A program made the position numbers and the translations under genes. Below the pieces are notes generated by a model, which was not told where the DNA came from, did not search any database, and saw only the letters and a list, made by a program, of their open reading frames with translations. This document shows positions 22,744 through 24,555 of a stretch of DNA of 24,555 nt, in pieces. Origin of the DNA: SIG636 sp045537905 (GTDB lineage Bacteria; Bacillota; Clostridia; Oscillospirales; CAG-382). The stretch spans positions 1-24,555 of the forward strand of contig JAZSQJ010000057.1 of assembly GCA_045537905.1 (NCBI GenBank). Reading direction: 5' to 3'. Within the stretch, counting starts at the first letter, position 1. Each line of letters begins with the position of its first letter.

Positions 22744-24267
22744 ATGAGCATTTCGATTAAAAAAACAGTAGCAATTCTTATGGTGCTGGCAATGTGTACC
22801 GTGTATTTTGCCGCCTGCGGCGTAAAGGACGGAGACGTAAACAGTAAGGATAGCCAAAGCAGCGGAGAGACCTCAGACTATGACAGCTCTATGGAAAAAG
22901 GCAGTGAAGAAGGCTCTTTTGCAAACAGCAACGAGACCGGCAGTAAAGAAAACAGTGCTACAGAGCAAAGCAGTAGGGAAGACAGCCTTACAAACGGCAG
23001 TGCGGACAGCAGTCTGAACAGCGGCGTTGAAAGCAAGGAGCCGGATGGCTCATCCTCCTCTACACCCGACAGCTCTGCTACGGAAGATACAAGCGCTCCC
23101 AAGGAGGACAGCGGTAACAGCAGTACTCCCGAGGATAGCAGTGCGATAAGCTCCGAGGACGGCAGCAGTGCAGTTCCTCCTGCAGACAACAGCAGCGTTG
23201 CTCCTCCCGCAGAGGATAGCAGCAGTGTAGCTCCTCCTCCCGTGGATAGCAGCAGCGTGGCGCCTCCTGCAGAGGATAGCAGTAGTGTGGCGCCTCCACC
23301 TGTAGACAGTAGCAGTGTGGCTCCTCCCCCTGTGGAGAGTAGCAGTGTAGCACCTCCTCCCGTGGAGAGCAGCAGCGTTGCACCTCCCAGCAGCAGCGTA
23401 GCTCCCCCTCCCGCAGATAGCAGCAGCGTAGCTCCTGCTCCGGAGAGCAGTAGCGTGGCACCTCCACCCGTAGAGGACAGCAGCGAGGAAAGCAGCTACG
23501 TTCCCTCCTCTCCCTCCGACCCCATAACGCCTATTCCCGAGGCACTGTATGCAGACCCCATAGACAGCTACTTTAACCAGTCTGTATTTGTGGGCTACTC
23601 CATAATGATGCACTTCGGCAGATACGTAAACCAGTGGCGTACCGAGATAGACAGCACCATAATGGGCAACTCTGTTAACGTTAGTGCGGTTGGTATAAGC
23701 TTCTATAAAAACAGCACCCAAACTCCCTCCACTCCCGATAACTCTCTGCCCCGTTTCCGTGGTGTGGCGTATAACTTTGAGGACCTTCCTGCGGCAACAG
23801 GCAGTAAAACTATGTATATCGGTCTTACCTGCTACAGCGATATGAAGTATTACGGCAGTGCCTATACCTGTCCTGAGGAGGCATCGGCGGCAGTAATAGC
23901 AGGGGTTAAGAAGATAGTTGCAGAAAACCCCGGTGTTAATATAGTCCTTATCTCGGGTACCTATAACACGGGCACCTTTGCAAGCCTTGGCTCCAAGTAT
24001 GCCACAAGACTGTCCAACTCCAACATCCGCAAGTTTAATAACTATATCCTCAATTACTGCAACCAGTACGGCGTGGACTTTATAGACGTAGCAACCCCTC
24101 TTACTAACGGCTACGGTAACTTCTGTATCGAGTACTCCTCCGATGACGATTACCATATAGCAAGAGAACCCTTCAAAATCTGGATAGATATACTGCGTGA
24201 CTATGCAAGGAAAAAGCAGGCAGGAACTTGGAAGAATATAACCGTTATGCCCACCTTGGGAATGTAA
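22744..24267 (+). CDS. SGNH-hydrolase-like lipoprotein B with Ser/Pro stalk
   Basis: This 507-residue paralogue of the preceding protein has a signal peptide with lipid-acceptor C25 (YFAAC), a very long Ser-rich low-complexity stalk (about 30-260), and the SGNH-like domain (about 270-507). From 148 to 245 the stalk is about ten copies of a ten-residue DSSSVAPPPV-type unit, a likely wall-spanning and possibly O-glycosylated spacer. The domain again has FVGYS (S286), GTYNTG (405-410), PLTNGYG (452-458), and DDDYH with H471 followed by EPFKIWIDILRDYAR. The Asp of GDS is replaced by Tyr, as in its neighbour. The two genes are 12 bases apart and probably arose by tandem duplication. Confidence 0.8.
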   Translation: MSISIKKTVAILMVLAMCTVYFAACGVKDGDVNSKDSQSSGETSDYDSSMEKGSEEGSFANSNETGSKENSATEQSSREDSLTNGSADSSLNSGVESKEPDGSSSSTPDSSATEDTSAPKEDSGNSSTPEDSSAISSEDGSSAVPPADNSSVAPPAEDSSSVAPPPVDSSSVAPPAEDSSSVAPPPVDSSSVAPPPVESSSVAPPPVESSSVAPPSSSVAPPPADSSSVAPAPESSSVAPPPVEDSSEESSYVPSSPSDPITPIPEALYADPIDSYFNQSVFVGYSIMMHFGRYVNQWRTEIDSTIMGNSVNVSAVGISFYKNSTQTPSTPDNSLPRFRGVAYNFEDLPAATGSKTMYIGLTCYSDMKYYGSAYTCPEEASAAVIAGVKKIVAENPGVNIVLISGTYNTGTFASLGSKYATRLSNSNIRKFNNYILNYCNQYGVDFIDVATPLTNGYGNFCIEYSSDDDYHIAREPFKIWIDILRDYARKKQAGTWKNITVMPTLGM

Positions 24268-24364
24268 AAATAGTCCCGAGCGCAAGAAAACAATAAATTG
24301 AGTTAACAAGTAGTTAAGAGTGACACAGCGGTGCCACTCTTAACTTTTTTATATTTTATTTTTC
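24263..24364 (+). repeat. Tandem repeat unit, copy 1
   Basis: This 102-base block is repeated at 24454-24555 with few changes, giving a period of 191 bp. It begins inside the stop codon of lipoprotein B and contains the terminator at 24313-24350. Confidence 0.85.
24313..24350 (+). terminator. Terminator of the surface operon
   Basis: A 10-bp perfect stem, GTTAAGAGTG with CACTCTTAAC, closes a 12-base loop, followed by TTTTTT. Confidence 0.88.
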
Positions 24365-24366
24365 TT

Positions 24367-24445
24367 GCTATGGACGAACAGAACCGCTTGCAGTACTGAG
24401 TACAGCGTCGGGTTCTGTTCGTCCATTCGGAACGATTTTTCCTAT
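24367..24445 (+). repeat. Cruciform-type intergenic repeat, copy 2
   Basis: A perfect 16-bp stem, ATGGACGAACAGAACC (24370-24385) with its complement at 24411-24426, encloses a nested GTAC-TGA-GTAC. It is related to 11203-11283, and its inner design also resembles the cruciform within 3449-3671. Confidence 0.8.
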
Positions 24446-24453
24446 CCCCGGGG

Positions 24454-24555
24454 TGTAAAAATAGTCCCGATCTGGGGAAAACAATAAATTGAGTTAACAA
24501 GTAGTTAAGAGTGACACAGCGGTGCCACTCTTAACTTTTTAATATTATATTTTTC
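24454..24555 (+). repeat. Tandem repeat unit, copy 2
   Basis: This is the second copy of the 24263-24364 block. It includes another terminator hairpin (24504-24513 with 24526-24535, then TTTTT). It reaches the window edge, so further copies may follow. The 288 bases after the last gene hold only these repeats. Confidence 0.85.

Noticed and set aside
23050..24309. A 419-codon minus-strand frame opposite lipoprotein B
   Set aside because: It is the complement of the Ser/Pro repeat and has no recognisable domain or ribosome binding site; the plus frame has a lipobox and a paralogue next to it.

Overview
The window looks like chromosomal DNA of a Clostridia-class Firmicute, most likely an Oscillospiraceae/Ruminococcaceae-type gut anaerobe. 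Signs of this are a SCIFF peptide with its radical-SAM maturase, an IspH reductase fused to ribosomal S1 repeats, a minimal two-gene SUF-like Fe-S system, Gram-positive ribosome binding sites, and -35/-10 promoters of the TTGACA-17-TATAAT type. No rRNA, tRNA, transposase, phage gene or CRISPR array was recognised. Most genes are housekeeping. The unusual content is in short structured repeats between genes and in a surface-protein operon at the right end.

Left part (1-7.0 kb, mostly minus strand): scfA (SCIFF, six cysteines) is followed by a hairpin terminator and scfB. Then comes an Orn/Lys/Arg-type PLP decarboxylase and a 577-bp gap holding two kinds of repeat. Last is the overlapping operon cmk-plsC-ispH/S1. 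One repeat in the gap sits between two near-identical copies of a terminator hairpin, and its right-end sequence recurs at the left edge of the window.

Middle (7.1-15.6 kb): a membrane-anchored leucine-rich-repeat protein with a long Thr-Ser-Glu-Glu stalk, aspartate-semialdehyde dehydrogenase and a low-molecular-weight protein tyrosine phosphatase lie on the plus strand. On the minus strand a serC-serA serine operon is followed by a sugar-isomerase-like TIM barrel and a C39-like cysteine peptidase.

Right-centre (15.6-20.4 kb): divergent from serC, a perfect-consensus promoter drives sufC-sufB and then a copper module. The copper module reads as a 71-residue CopZ-like metal-binding domain that stops directly after an A9 tract. 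The Cu(+) P-type ATPase continues in the -1 frame, with a slippery A AAA AAG site, a 5-nt spacer and a GC-rich stem-loop. This is a strong candidate for programmed frameshifting that makes a chaperone and a transporter from one gene. Downstream is an array of about seven different small hairpins punctuated by one short motif, which runs into the 3' end of a DtxR-type, probably iron-sensing, regulator.

Right end (20.3-24.55 kb): a four-gene plus-strand operon encodes a membrane-anchored protein of unknown function, a small six-cysteine protein, and two paralogous lipoproteins with an SGNH-hydrolase-like domain in which the usual GDS block reads GYS. The window ends in a tandem repeat (period 191 bp) of terminator-like and cruciform units.
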